DNA of 64,000 nt, taken from contig NZ_CP108509.1 of NCBI RefSeq assembly GCF_035917275.1, positions 1 to 64,000 of the forward strand, in the 5' to 3' direction. The DNA is from Streptomyces sp. NBC_01237. GTDB lineage: Bacteria; Actinomycetota; Actinomycetes; Streptomycetales; Streptomycetaceae. The notes beneath the pieces were generated by a model that worked only from the letters and a program-made list of their open reading frames with translations, made no database searches and had not been told where the DNA came from. The position numbers were made by a program, and so were the translations under genes. This document shows positions 38,101-46,114 of the stretch, in pieces; position 1 is the stretch's first letter; every line of letters begins with the position of its first letter.

Positions 38101-39271
38101 GACGCCACACACCGGTGGTGTCGTCCTTGACGAGTTCGGTGGCCTTGCCGTTCAGGACGAGGGAGGCGTTCTCGTACTTCCAGCACTGGTCGGACTTGTC
38201 GGCCTGGCCGTCGTCCTCGCACGATCCGTATTTGCGCTCGATGTAGGAGGAGGTGAGGTCGAACCCCTCACCCGCCATGGAACCCTGGTTGTTCGTGTTC
38301 GAGGTCCGGCCATCCGTGCTGCCCGAGTCGTAGGACAGCGACAGCGACGGTGAAGGACCGGCAGCCGCCGGTGGCACGGTGACCGGATAGGACCAGGTGA
38401 AGGAGCCGGACGAGCCGCCGGCTTCCCAGGCGGAGGAAGCCGCCAGCGGGGTGGCCTTGTAGTCGCCCGCGCCGGAAGCCGCCGTCCGTGAGGTCGCCGT
38501 CACGGCGAACACGCCGGCAGACGCTGTGGTGTCCGTAGTGGTGACGGCGGGGAGGCTGACCTGGGCGGAGACAGTCTGCGCTGCGCCGTTGTTACGGTGG
38601 GTGACGGGGGTCTGGGTGCGGCACTGCGGTTTCTGCGGGCTGGTCAGCGCGCACGCGGGCAGGGACACCAGGCCCAGGCGGGCGCCCCAGTTTCCGCCGA
38701 TGGCGTCGGCGAACTTCTCGTAGTCGATGGTGATGCCGGCGGCGCCCGGGGACTCCGCGGCGGCGGTGAACACCACGCCGGTGATGCCCGCCCTGCGGGA
38801 AGTCTTCTGGTCGAGCACGCGGACTGTGGCGGAACCGGTGGCAGCGCCGGCCTGCTGTGCGTTGCGTGCCTTGGCCTTGGCACGGGGCGGTGTGGTGACG
38901 GATACGGTGGCCCGACCGGGTGTGCCGTCGATCTTCTCTGTTCTGGTGGATGCCTTCGGCCAGTGGGTGGCATGCCGGCTGCGTGCCTGGGCGGCCTGTC
39001 TGCTGTTGGCAGCCTTGTTCTTGGCCACCCGTTCACGGTCTTCTTTCGCCCCCAGGGCGTTGACCGTCTTCACCTTGCTGACCCGGGGAGCGGGGAGGCC
39101 GGGCCGGCCCAGAGGGTCCGCGGCGACAGCCACCGGCGTCAGCGCCGCGGGCACGGACAGTGCGAGGGCCAGCACTCCGACCACGGGTATCCGAAACGCC
39201 CCGGCAGCAGGGGTGGGGCGTCGTCTGCTGCGTCGCTTCACGAATGAGGGGAACCATCTGGACACGGACAC
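32138..39271 (-). CDS. RHS-repeat polymorphic toxin with HINT and YwqJ-like deaminase tip
   Basis: GTG 39271 after GGAGAG gives about 2,378 residues. An Arg-rich signal peptide leads (cleavage near VAVAA). A long RHS/YD-repeat shell follows, closing with the core-associated DPIGQ..S.DP pattern (YDPGIGQFISVDPI) and a Gly/Asn-rich linker (about 1957-1997). A HINT autoprotease domain runs from Cys2101 to the VHNC junction (Asn2244-Cys2245). The last 134 residues are a YwqJ-like deaminase-fold toxin with His2314, Cys2317 and PCNSC (Cys2359, Cys2362). The usual C-A-E catalytic triplet reads C-G-L here, so the catalytic Glu is missing. The toxin tip and the SUKH-3 gene are the variable part of the locus. 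It is presumably exported and delivers its tip into rivals. Confidence 0.88.
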   Translation of the reverse strand: MSVSRWFPSFVKRRSRRRPTPAAGAFRIPVVGVLALALSVPAALTPVAVAADPLGRPGLPAPRVSKVKTVNALGAKEDRERVAKNKAANSRQAAQARSRHATHWPKASTRTEKIDGTPGRATVSVTTPPRAKAKARNAQQAGAATGSATVRVLDQKTSRRAGITGVVFTAAAESPGAAGITIDYEKFADAIGGNWGARLGLVSLPACALTSPQKPQCRTQTPVTHRNNGAAQTVSAQVSLPAVTTTDTTASAGVFAVTATSRTAASGAGDYKATPLAASSAWEAGGSSGSFTWSYPVTVPPAAAGPSPSLSLSYDSGSTDGRTSNTNNQGSMAGEGFDLTSSYIERKYGSCEDDGQADKSDQCWKYENASLVLNGKATELVKDDTTGVWRLKNDDASQVTHETGADNSDDGDDIVAGKGDGKGEYWKVVTGDGTTYTFGLNKLPGAGTERTNSVWTVPVFGDDSGEPGYSSGTGYSGRAKTQAWRWNLDLVTDVHGNASTYWYKAESNHYAKNGDKTELASYTRGGYLEEIRYGQRSNTLFTGNPSGKVEFTYKERCTAADCPSLTEDTADKWPDVPFDAICSADETECLPKGPTFFTRKMLTGINTSVWSTAAEPDAYKPVDTYALSYQFLDGGDIGNPSDKTLTLKSLQRTGKNGGTIVVPPVEFGYHMRPNRVDATDNILPLTRPRINTITTETGAITTVTLSDPQCVRGSKMPTAEDDNNLSCYPVYWPVNGGDPQLDWFHKYNVTSVSTSDPAGQNEAVENFYTYENPGWHYNNDPFTPADERTWSNWRGYRKVTTYTGDTAHPQSKTVRQYMQGMHGDKRLDSTATRTATIPGIDIAGLDVSDATDHNQLAGFLRQELTYNGTQPVSVAVNNIWNKETASQQRSYANTKAHFVRTARSYAYTYLPVSNTWRRSYTSHTYGMVTQTEAVGDQSKTGDETCTRTWYARNPDKGLTSFVSRTRTIGSACLDTAGAVITDDKLNLPANTDSRGDVLSDTAVVYDNPTATGWTASQTPTLGLPTWTGRAKAYPAAAGTSDRHPPVNGGWQKVTKTTYDTATAKLGRPLTVEDAQKNVTSSTYYPAAAGPLTTMVVASPKLTSNGQIHKNYTYIDPARGSITGTTDAAAKDTANAYDALGRITDTWAPNRTKGIDTPTAKYDYNIARGSQPWTSVATLKANGTSYETSYAITDALLRPLQTQTASPLGGRILTDTRYDSRGLAYETYADIYDNLAAPNGTYARASYAHTPALTRTTYDAAARPTNSTFTVFGVDRWSTTTSYTGDSTATTAVKGGNATRTITDVLGRTAETRTYAGTAPNDTAYGATTGTPYTRVKYDYTRDGKQSLITGIDDAKWTYTYDLFGRQIQTTDPDKGTSSTEYTDLDQISLTEDSRKAKLLYKYDELGRKTDLWQTEETPPNQLAHWSYDTLRKGKPDASTRYVGGTTGKAYTKQVTAYDTLGRATSTDVVLPADDPLVTSGAVAATTTFGTDYLLDGTLNNTKEPGVAGLPKEIVEPKYNSLGLTTGLSGTNTYLLGVSYSALGQAEQLTLGAGAKNTYITNKYEPGTGRLTRSHVTDQTHSYMLQDLNFTQDDAGNVLSILDPTTLGGTTKADNQCFTYDGNRRLTEAWTPKTADCATTGRTTANLDGAAPYWTSYTYNDAGQRATETAHAAAGDATTTYGYKTPTGQPHPLVKTTGAKTATYGYDGAGNTTNRPGTQATQTLTWNTEGELTSTTEPAVGTKPALGTSYLYDADGELLIRRATGDGDTVLYLGATEVRLTTKGTTKTVTGTRYYSAAGQNIAVRTSTLGTPGSKISFLAADHHGTSSIATDATTQAVTKRYTTPFGAPRGTNPTTWPDDKAFLGKPTDATTGLTHIGAREYDPGIGQFISVDPILELGKHQTLNGYSYAGQSPATNSDPTGTCLDPGNGHCQPGNNSGKPDPAFPINTNPAPNTGGTSGSGGGGGGGGGGGGGNGGGGGNGGGGGNGGGGNGGGGGGVGGWLSSFTDALVEQGREFGTGLIGAVGDEVKNAYNCVTLDGTCTEYVTGKMKEITGVGFAESIIARGSEIADDFIDGRSTEGAAKITFDVVLAAATHKIAKVCHSFLPGTGVLLADGTRKDIEDIEVGDTITTTDVDTGETVKKKVAQTITTEDDKAFTEIYVSVDGGQSSIVATDTHPFWIPDLKKWIQAGDLQAGHLLRTSAGVHVQISEVKHYTQRQRTHDLSIEDVHAYYVLAGATPVLVHNCGVTNAARAEADITSSVRPSKARPAVAEALQLPSGQVYSSPSVRGTPPTLHPIVQDILDDIPVMERGVGHGSCGLAVCVSRALTDGYNPTGSSAAGVIVRGSRDKAMHGYPVGPCNSCVALEDAFDLNFVTAR
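33281..33401. repeat. GGN-type low-complexity tract encoding a Gly/Asn linker
   Basis: Repeated CCGCC and TTACCACC units on the plus strand encode runs of Gly broken by Asn in the RHS protein, just before the pretoxin region. Length changes in multiples of three would keep the frame; others would cut off the toxin tip. Confidence 0.7.
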
Positions 39272-39415
39272 GTCTTCTCTCCGGGAACGGCCGACCGCCA
39301 TTGGTTCGGGCAGCGCAGCAGGGTGGCGGTGGCGCAAAGCGGCGTGGGGCAGGGTGGGGCGGGGCCGGCGGTGATGGCCGGCCCCGCCGGTGGCGAAGCG
39401 CCGGGGCGGTGGGGT

Positions 39416-42400
39416 TCAGGTGCCGACGACGTCGGCGACCTGTGTGCCGTCGCTGAGCGCTCCTGACCAGAGCCGGATGTCGGTGAGCCGGCCGGGAAGG
39501 TAGTTGCCCCAGGCGCCGAGGTATCCCTTGCCGACAGAGAGCTCGCCGGTGCCGACCTCGGCGGTGTACTGCACGTCGTCGCTGGTCTGGCGGTCCGAGG
39601 TGACGTAGAGCTGGATCGTTCGGTCCTGGGCGTTGTACACACCGGTGAGGCGGGCCTCGGAGTCCAGGACGGCCTCGTCCTTGCTCTCGACGGATACTCC
39701 GGTGCCGTCCGCGGTGAGGCGGCCGAAGTTCCAGCGGCCCACCACAACGGGCTTCGATACGGGCAGACCGTTCTCGTCGAGGACCCGGTCGCCGTTCTCG
39801 TCGTACTCGGGTTCCTGCCGGCTTCCGGTCTTCTCGAACCACAGGCTCCACGACGAACCGGTCGCCGTGCGCTGCCCGAGAATCTGCGCCTTGTAGTGAT
39901 CCGGTTTCGCCAGGATCTTCGCCTCGTCGACGACCGCCTCTGTGGTCACCGTGAACGAACCGGAGTCATCCACCAACGGCCCCGGTGTGGTTGCGGCGCC
40001 CGTGGTGCCGTTCAGGACCAGTTCGTCATCGGCGAGGGATGCCCCCGAGGACAGGGCGAGGGACGGGCTGTAGCCCGAGACGGTGTCACTGAGTGACGTG
40101 CCCTGAGCGCCTGCGGGCTTCCACGCGGCAACGAGCTCGACGGAAGGCTTCTTGTACGCGTCGAGCAGCGAGCTCTCCTGCGCGATCTGTTCCTTGGTCA
40201 GTGCTACCTGCCAGACCGCCGCTTCGTCGATGACACCGGGGAAGTAGTCGGTGTGTGTCCCGGACCAGTGGACACGTCCGATCTGGAGCGGGCCGTTCGC
40301 AGCCCACGGTGTTGTGAACGGGGTGCTGCCCTGCGGCTCTCCGTTGACGTAGAGGCTGATGGTGCCGGCGGTCGCGTCGAAGACTCCGGCCAGGTGGGTC
40401 CATACCTTGGGGGTTGCGGGGTTCTTGGAGGCCACTTTCTGGTAGGTCCACGGCGTCCCTGCAGGGGCGTCGGTGCTGGCCTCGCGGAAGGACCACTTCT
40501 TGATGGTGGATTCGTAGCTGAGAAGGAACGGGCTTCGGTTGGTGCCGTCCTGGCTCAGGACGGTGGAAGTGGGGCTGGCGATGTCGTCCAGGCGGACCCA
40601 TGCGGCGACTGTGTAGGAAGCCCGGGTGTCGATGACCGGGCCGGTGGTGGCTGCGTAGCCCGTGGTGCCGTTCAGCTTGAGCCCGCTGTCCGTGGTCCTG
40701 ACCGCGGGGGCGGTGTCTGTGGCCGGGGTGACGGTGACTTCGCCTCGGCGCCCCTGATTGGTGCGGGTGGCTCCGCCGGTCAGTGCCGCGTTGTCCCGCA
40801 GGCTGGGGTCGGTGGTGGAGGAGTCGACCGCGTCCCCGGAGGGTTCGCTGAAGTTCCAGCGGCCGACCGGCCCGTCGCCTTCCTTGACGACGAACTCGAC
40901 TGTGTTGCCCTCGCCGGGGCCATAGCTGTCCTTCGCTTCGGCTTCCAGGACGATGGTGCCGGACGTGGGCGGTACCGCGTTGATGTCCACTGTCGCCCCG
41001 GGCAGGTAGCTGGACCAGGCCGTGTCCGTGGACAGCTTGTACCGGTAGGCCGTGTTGACGTCACCGGCGGCCGGGCCGAGGGTGAATGTTCCTCTCTGGC
41101 CGGGCTTTCCTCCGGGGACACAGTCGTTCGCGGTGCACAGCGAATACGGGTTGCCGGGTTTGAAGGTGATGGTCGGAGGCTTGGGAGCGGTGCTGTCGAC
41201 CTTGAAGTAGCACCATCCGGTCGTCGAGCCGTTCGATGGCCCCGCCAGGTGTTCGCTGCCGTAGTACGACCGGGTCCAGGACCGGTAGCGGTAGAGAGCG
41301 TTCTCCTCCAGGTTCGTGCTGGGTGACGCGGTGATCTTGACGTTGTCGCCCACCGGACTGGACGGCGCCAGAATGTCACCGATGGCTTTGGTCCAAGTGG
41401 TGCCGGTCTTCTTGTCCAGTGCCATGACGACCCGCAGTGCGGCTCCCGACTCACCGCCCGCCTCGGTCTGGGCTGTTGCGGTCAGGGCAGGGGTGGGATC
41501 GGTGGCGATCGCCGGGGCGGACTCGACGGTCTTGCACACCGAGGTGTTTCCGGTGACGAGACCGATGGCACTGGGCTTGGCCGGCTTGCCGACGTAGGTG
41601 ACGCTCAGGACCGCATCGTCGTCGAACCGCTTCCACGCGATGGTGTCCGACTCGTCCTTGGCCATCAGCATCAACGTCAGACGGGGAAACTTCCCCTCCG
41701 CGAAACTGCGGACAGTCGGTGTCAGGTTCTCGTCCGGCTCCGGCGCATAGTCGTGGAACTCGATCGGGGCACGCGGCTGTGACGGTTTGCAGTTGTCGCC
41801 CCGCCCGGCTGAGACATTCCGGTCGCCCATCTGGTCCAGCTTCTTCGGCCCCGGCCACCGCGACGACGAGGAGATATTGCTGGTGCGCTCCAGATCGACC
41901 CATCGCTCGTCGCAGGAGAACGACCAGGTTTCCGTCACGCTGAACGTGGCGTCCAGAACGTGCTTGCCCTTCAGGTTCCCTGGGGCGAATTCGAAGTACA
42001 TGCGGTTCACATAGCCGTTACCGCAGTAGTAGGAGACCCCGCCGATCACCGCGGACCCGCACTTGCCGACGCTCATGCCGTTCTTGCCACCGGAGAAGTT
42101 CCAGAACACATCGCCGTCCGAGGACAGCACGGTGCGCTCAGAATCGTCCAGACCGACCGGCGGATCGATGTAGAGAGGGAAGTCCGCCCTGCTCGTTGCC
42201 TCAATGAGGTCCGTGTCGGGCTTGACGGTTACCGATCCTTCCGCGACCGCAATGTCCAGGACCGAGGACTCGTCCCCCGCTCCGGGACCGGCCAGCGGGT
42301 CACCCTCCCCGGGCGGGCCTGCCGGTACCGGCTCGGACGCGCCGGTGTCTGCGGACTCGGCGAGGTACAGCGACTGCCGAGCCGCCGCGGGGGTGGTGTT

Positions 42401-43126
42401 CCCTCCGGCGGAGTTCCACATCTGCGCGGCCGGAGAGCGGAACACGGTCTGTCCATTGCCGTCCAGCGCGTCCACGCCCCCGCCGGCGCCCGCCTGCACG
42501 GTGAGATTCTCGGCTCCCAGCTGGTACTCGATGCTCGCCAGGGCAGGGTTCGCGGCCGCTTCCGGAGTCTCGACCTCCAGCACCTGGCGGAAGCCCTCCA
42601 CCGTCGCGGTCAGGATCAGATTCACATCCGGCAGCACGTCCTCATAGACGGCACGCTCGCCCTCCAGACGAGGAGCGGGCAGAGTACCCGGCCAGCCCAG
42701 GGATACCGACTGTGTTCCCTCAGCGATCGTGACCAGACCCGCTCCACTGCCTCCGGGAGAGAACGACAGATCCACCGCAGCGGCCTTCGGACCGACCGAC
42801 CCGTCGGATTTCTTCACAAGAGTGGCATCCGGACTCGTCCACCCACCGTCCGGCAGAGCGACCCGCACCGGACTGATCGCCTTGTCCAGCGTGAAGGTCG
42901 TTCCGTCGGGGTTCGCGAACACCGTCTCCCGTTCGGTGCGCTCCTCCACGACCTCAACACGTTCACCCGACTCAACCGCCTCGGCGGAAGCCCGAGCCTC
43001 CGCCGAGCCAGAAACCGGGGAAACGCTCTCAGCGGCTGCGGGCACTGCCGCGGCCTGCCAGGTCAGGGCAGGAATCCCGCCCACCATCGTGGATGCGACG
43101 GCCAGCGCGCACACACGGTGACGCAC
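39416..43126 (-). CDS. large secreted LamG-domain protein
   Basis: GTG 43126 gives 1,237 residues with a good signal peptide (MRHRVCALAVAS, cleavage near AAVPAAA). The frame is open to TTG 43309 but no start has a clear ribosome site. The first 400 residues resemble the N-terminal region of Streptomyces RHS partner proteins (LDKAISPVRVALPDG, and a cysteine-containing carbohydrate-binding-like part). Two LamG/concanavalin-like domains lie near 810-990 and 1030-1230, each starting LxLNGTTG. There is no sortase signal. It sits upstream of the RHS toxin on the same strand, 140 bases away, and is probably its cotranscribed cell-surface partner. Function beyond adhesion or carbohydrate binding is inference. 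Confidence 0.8.
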   Translation of the reverse strand: MRHRVCALAVASTMVGGIPALTWQAAAVPAAAESVSPVSGSAEARASAEAVESGERVEVVEERTERETVFANPDGTTFTLDKAISPVRVALPDGGWTSPDATLVKKSDGSVGPKAAAVDLSFSPGGSGAGLVTIAEGTQSVSLGWPGTLPAPRLEGERAVYEDVLPDVNLILTATVEGFRQVLEVETPEAAANPALASIEYQLGAENLTVQAGAGGGVDALDGNGQTVFRSPAAQMWNSAGGNTTPAAARQSLYLAESADTGASEPVPAGPPGEGDPLAGPGAGDESSVLDIAVAEGSVTVKPDTDLIEATSRADFPLYIDPPVGLDDSERTVLSSDGDVFWNFSGGKNGMSVGKCGSAVIGGVSYYCGNGYVNRMYFEFAPGNLKGKHVLDATFSVTETWSFSCDERWVDLERTSNISSSSRWPGPKKLDQMGDRNVSAGRGDNCKPSQPRAPIEFHDYAPEPDENLTPTVRSFAEGKFPRLTLMLMAKDESDTIAWKRFDDDAVLSVTYVGKPAKPSAIGLVTGNTSVCKTVESAPAIATDPTPALTATAQTEAGGESGAALRVVMALDKKTGTTWTKAIGDILAPSSPVGDNVKITASPSTNLEENALYRYRSWTRSYYGSEHLAGPSNGSTTGWCYFKVDSTAPKPPTITFKPGNPYSLCTANDCVPGGKPGQRGTFTLGPAAGDVNTAYRYKLSTDTAWSSYLPGATVDINAVPPTSGTIVLEAEAKDSYGPGEGNTVEFVVKEGDGPVGRWNFSEPSGDAVDSSTTDPSLRDNAALTGGATRTNQGRRGEVTVTPATDTAPAVRTTDSGLKLNGTTGYAATTGPVIDTRASYTVAAWVRLDDIASPTSTVLSQDGTNRSPFLLSYESTIKKWSFREASTDAPAGTPWTYQKVASKNPATPKVWTHLAGVFDATAGTISLYVNGEPQGSTPFTTPWAANGPLQIGRVHWSGTHTDYFPGVIDEAAVWQVALTKEQIAQESSLLDAYKKPSVELVAAWKPAGAQGTSLSDTVSGYSPSLALSSGASLADDELVLNGTTGAATTPGPLVDDSGSFTVTTEAVVDEAKILAKPDHYKAQILGQRTATGSSWSLWFEKTGSRQEPEYDENGDRVLDENGLPVSKPVVVGRWNFGRLTADGTGVSVESKDEAVLDSEARLTGVYNAQDRTIQLYVTSDRQTSDDVQYTAEVGTGELSVGKGYLGAWGNYLPGRLTDIRLWSGALSDGTQVADVVGT

Positions 43127-43489
43127 TCGACGCCACAGAGCCGAGGAGTAAAAGGCCGTGCGCCAGACAGAAGAACAGGACGCGGGACACAACAGGGCGA
43201 ACGCCGCAGGTGAGTGGTCCGGCAGAGGGGTTCGCGTACCTCCAGGCCGCCCTACCAGCTGCCCGGGTCGGCGACGCGCCAGCAGTTGTCCGTGAACGCC
43301 GTCCCGCAACCGGGGCAGACAGAGCGGCCCGCTTCACGTTCACCTCGCCGGCGTGCGCACCCCGGCCGCCCAAACGGCGCCCCCAGCGGCGGCGCTCCCG
43401 CGAGAAGAGACCTCATCCGAGCGGCAGGGCCACGAACCGGACCGCCGGCCGATGCAGGTGCTGGAGGTCGCGCGGGGCGCGGCCGGGGC
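43127..43489. other. gene-free stretch upstream of the LamG gene
   Basis: About 360 bases hold the likely promoter of the LamG-RHS-immunity operon. No recognisable gene is seen on either strand. Confidence 0.4.
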
Positions 43490-43648
43490 TATGAGCAGGC
43501 GCAGGACGCTCTGTATGCGGCGGTCGGGGAGGTGTTGGCGGCGCGGCCCTACCGAGGTGCGGTCCATCCCACGGTGGTGCGCGCGGCGCTGGAGGCCGGT
43601 GAAGACGTGCCGGAGAGGTCGGCGGAGTACGCGGCCTTGTGCACCTGA
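43490..43648 (+). pseudogene. short 3' gene fragment
   Basis: In one frame, YEQAQDALYAAVGEVLAARP then VHPTVVRAALEAGEDVPERS runs to TGA 43648. Codon use is strongly Streptomyces-like and the sequence is a tidy helical domain, but there is no start nearby and the upstream sequence has no coding character. It looks like the tail of a lost gene; family not recognised. Confidence 0.4.
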
Positions 43649-43948
43649 TCGTGGCGATCGGCCTGGGCGTGGAAGAAGTCGGAGCGAACGCGCTGGCAGC
43701 ACCGCCACGGCTGCGACGATGAGGCCCCTCCCCTGTGTCCCCATGGCGCGGGAGCGTAACAGCAGGTCAATCCCCGATGAACGAAAACTGCATCCCTGAT
43801 TTGTGCAACTCGCGGCGGAGTTGTGATCGCAGTGCGTAATCTCAGCGGGAACGCGTGTCGTGTCGCGTAAGCCTCGGGTCGCCGGGCATCGACCTCGCCC
43901 ACCGTATCGACGGTGGCAGGTGTTCGGTGCACTGCGACTGGAGGCTTC

Positions 43949-44056
43949 ATGAGCCGACACGCAAAGCCCCGCAAGGGGCGAGAAGACGGCCCCGACCGCA
44001 AGAAGCTCTGGCTCCTGCTGATCAATATCTTGATCAGCGGCTGGAACCACTTCTAA
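43949..44056 (+). CDS. 35-residue membrane-active-looking peptide
   Basis: ATG 43949 has GGAGG at 43940-43944. It encodes 35 residues: a basic polar head (MSRHAKPRKGREDGPDRKK) and a hydrophobic amphipathic tail (LWLLLINILISGWNHF), ending at TAA 44056. The good ribosome site, clean stop and sharp head/tail split make it more likely than chance. It may be a small membrane peptide, such as a type I toxin or a membrane-modulating peptide. No partner RNA was identified. It lies alone between remnants. Confidence 0.5.
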   Translation: MSRHAKPRKGREDGPDRKKLWLLLINILISGWNHF

Positions 44057-44344
44057 CGGCCGAGGCCGGCACAGGTGGGCGTCGACCTCTCCCTTGCCAG
44101 AGCTGGGGTCGGCGCACCATCCACGGTTACAACCTCGCCACTCACACCGTTATCCACTGTCAAGTGACGTGTGCCCACCGTAGCGTCGACTCTTATAACT
44201 TGCATCCGTGACGGCGAACTGCGTCAAGTTTTACGTGTCACGAGGCCCGACGCCGTCCCGTATCGCTACTGGGGCCGTAACCGCCCTCACCTCCTGCCGT
44301 CGAGGCGTTTGTCGTCGAGACTGCTGATCCCTGTGTCCAGCTGG

Positions 44345-44640
44345 TCAGGGTCGGCCCGCTCGGTCAGGGACTCCGGCGTCCGTGCGGTCCGGGGAGTCCA
44401 TGCCAGCAACCCAGGTGACCATCTGGTCCTCCAGCTTCGGGTGGATGCCGACGTGGTGGATGAGGCCCTGTTCCTAGAGCTGTGCGATCGGCTCGGCCCG
44501 GAGGCGTTTGCCGACCTTCGCAGTAACCTCCAGGACCATGGGCTTAAGGAGGCCGCGGGCTTCGCCGCTGCGCTGGAGCTGTTCCCACGCCTGGCGGACG
44601 ATCTGGCGGGCCATGTCTCCCTCGTAGTCGGACTCGACGG
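44345..44640 (-). pseudogene. fragment of a phage terminase large subunit gene
   Basis: On the minus strand, YEGDMARQIVRQAWEQL, then VTAKVGKRLRAEPIAQL, an in-frame TAG, EQGLIHHVGIHPKLEDQMVT and MDSPDRTDAG follow the nuclease-domain end of actinophage terminases (usual pattern RAEPVAxLYEQGRVHHVG). The TAG replaces the usual Tyr codon. Only about 100 residues remain. It marks a former prophage. Confidence 0.65.
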
Positions 44641-44782
44641 CGACTCCCTCGGGCGGAGGTGGGTGAAGGGCGGTCCGCAAGGTGTCCGCTGTCGGCAACG
44701 TCGTGCACATCGAGCTGAAGTTCGCCAAGGGGCACGCCAAGCCCAGGACCTGGGTCGTCTACACCGCTTATCCGGAGTATAC

Positions 44783-45451
44783 ATGACATACGAGACCGGT
44801 CTCTCCTGGCTTTCGGAACAGTGTGGGGAAATGACCGACCTGCTTCCTTCGGAACTTGACTGCCTCGTCGAGCGGGGGCCGGTCTCCGCCATGGTCCTGA
44901 TCGCCGAGCGGTCGGTGACGGACTTGGACGGTCCGGCGGCACTGCAACTGGGCCGCGACGTGCGTCGTCTGCTGGATTCCGCGCTGGCCGAGGAGACGAT
45001 ACGGACGGCTTGGGTCGGCTCCACAGACCACGTGTTCGACCCGTGCAAGGAGGACGTCGGTCCTCGGGCCTGGCTGAAGAAAATCAAAGCTGCCTGGCTG
45101 TCCGCCGAGTTCCGGTGTGCTCCCAGGTTCGTTCCGCCTGCTGCCGATCCGGTGACGGACGACACACTGCGCGCAGCCGTGGTCCGGGCGATGGGCGGGG
45201 TCGTCGCTGATCTGACCCTGGCGGACGAGGCGGGGCAGCAGTTCAACTCCTTGCCGCAGACAGGACTGGTGCCTGCGCTGGAACAGGTGGTCGTCCACGT
45301 CTGCGCCGACCTCGGCTACCGGCTGTTCCTGCGAGCCATGAAGGCGTACTACGTGGCGGTCGACGCGAGCAGCCGCGACGCGTTCGTGGCGCTCGGCAGA
45401 CAATTCGGATACCCGGACCCGCTCGTAGAGGAAGGCCTCAACCAGCGCTGA
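44783..45451 (+). CDS. hypothetical protein
   Basis: ATG 44783 follows CCGGAG and gives 222 residues. It is soluble and mainly helical, with several tryptophans (LLSWLSEQC, AWVGST, AWLKKIKAAWLS) and a conserved-looking ALRAAVVRAMGGVVADLTLAD type segment. No signal peptide, membrane helix or known motif is present. It follows directly on a terminase remnant on the other strand. A terminator hairpin lies 69 bases after the stop. Function unknown. Confidence 0.6.
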   Translation: MTYETGLSWLSEQCGEMTDLLPSELDCLVERGPVSAMVLIAERSVTDLDGPAALQLGRDVRRLLDSALAEETIRTAWVGSTDHVFDPCKEDVGPRAWLKKIKAAWLSAEFRCAPRFVPPAADPVTDDTLRAAVVRAMGGVVADLTLADEAGQQFNSLPQTGLVPALEQVVVHVCADLGYRLFLRAMKAYYVAVDASSRDAFVALGRQFGYPDPLVEEGLNQR

Positions 45452-45519
45452 GCAGGTTTCGGGCGGGGCGGGAGAACCAGGTGCCTGCCTCGCCCGGGCA
45501 GTGCACGTACCACCATTAA

Positions 45520-45549
45520 GGCGTCCCACGCAGTGATGCGGGGGACGCC
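45520..45549 (+). terminator. hairpin terminator
   Basis: GGCGTCCC (45520-45527) pairs with GGGACGCC (45542-45549) over a 14-base loop, downstream of the gene ending at 45451. Confidence 0.6.
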
Positions 45550-45751
45550 CCAAATCTTCGTTGGGTGTAACTCTGTCTGAGTGAGCGTTGCGGTGAGACT
45601 GCGAGGTCAGGTCTGTCCTGGTAGCGGACCTGGTGGGCGCATTGATGTGCGTGAGTGACGTGTCAGGTGGAGCTGTGAGCGGTCACGGATTTCCCCAGGC
45701 TTCGAGATCTGAGCGTCACGTAATTCCCCACCCCGGCGGTCATGAGTCCCC

Positions 45752-46114
45752 ATGGAGATGGCGACCGTGATGCCCTGCCAGTCACCCGGACCGAGGTCGA
45801 CTAGGACCGCTGCGCACGGAAGAGACGGCGGTCCCCGCTCGCTGCACTCCAGCCCGCCTCGGCTGGCCGACCACCTCGCCGTCGTGCCCGACGAACACGC
45901 CAGCTGCGAGGCCGGGTACGTCATGGACAAGCTGGTGGCGGTGGCGAGCAGGTACCTCAAGCGGTGGTGCCTCGCGAGCGGCAACGGGGCGCACACCGCG
46001 CGGATCACGGCCGGGTTCCTGATCGAAGTCATGCAGGAGGTCGATCAGGTGAGCCAGTTCCTCGCCGACGTCCGCAGCGACGCCGCCCGGTGGCCAGCGG
46101 CTGTGGCGTCCTGA
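45752..46114 (+). CDS. small hypothetical protein
   Basis: The 120-residue frame from ATG 45752 has ordinary Streptomyces codon use, strongest in the C-terminal 70 residues (YVMDKLVAVASRYLKRWCLA, FLIEVMQEVDQVSQFLADV), which form a helical domain. The first 40 residues are less convincing and the true start may lie further in; no ribosome site is evident. No family is recognised. Confidence 0.4.
   Translation: MEMATVMPCQSPGPRSTRTAAHGRDGGPRSLHSSPPRLADHLAVVPDEHASCEAGYVMDKLVAVASRYLKRWCLASGNGAHTARITAGFLIEVMQEVDQVSQFLADVRSDAARWPAAVAS

Noticed and set aside
44171..44782. Upstream extension of the gene at 44783
   Set aside because: The open frame continues 5' but is antisense to the terminase fragment, and a good ribosome site precedes ATG 44783.
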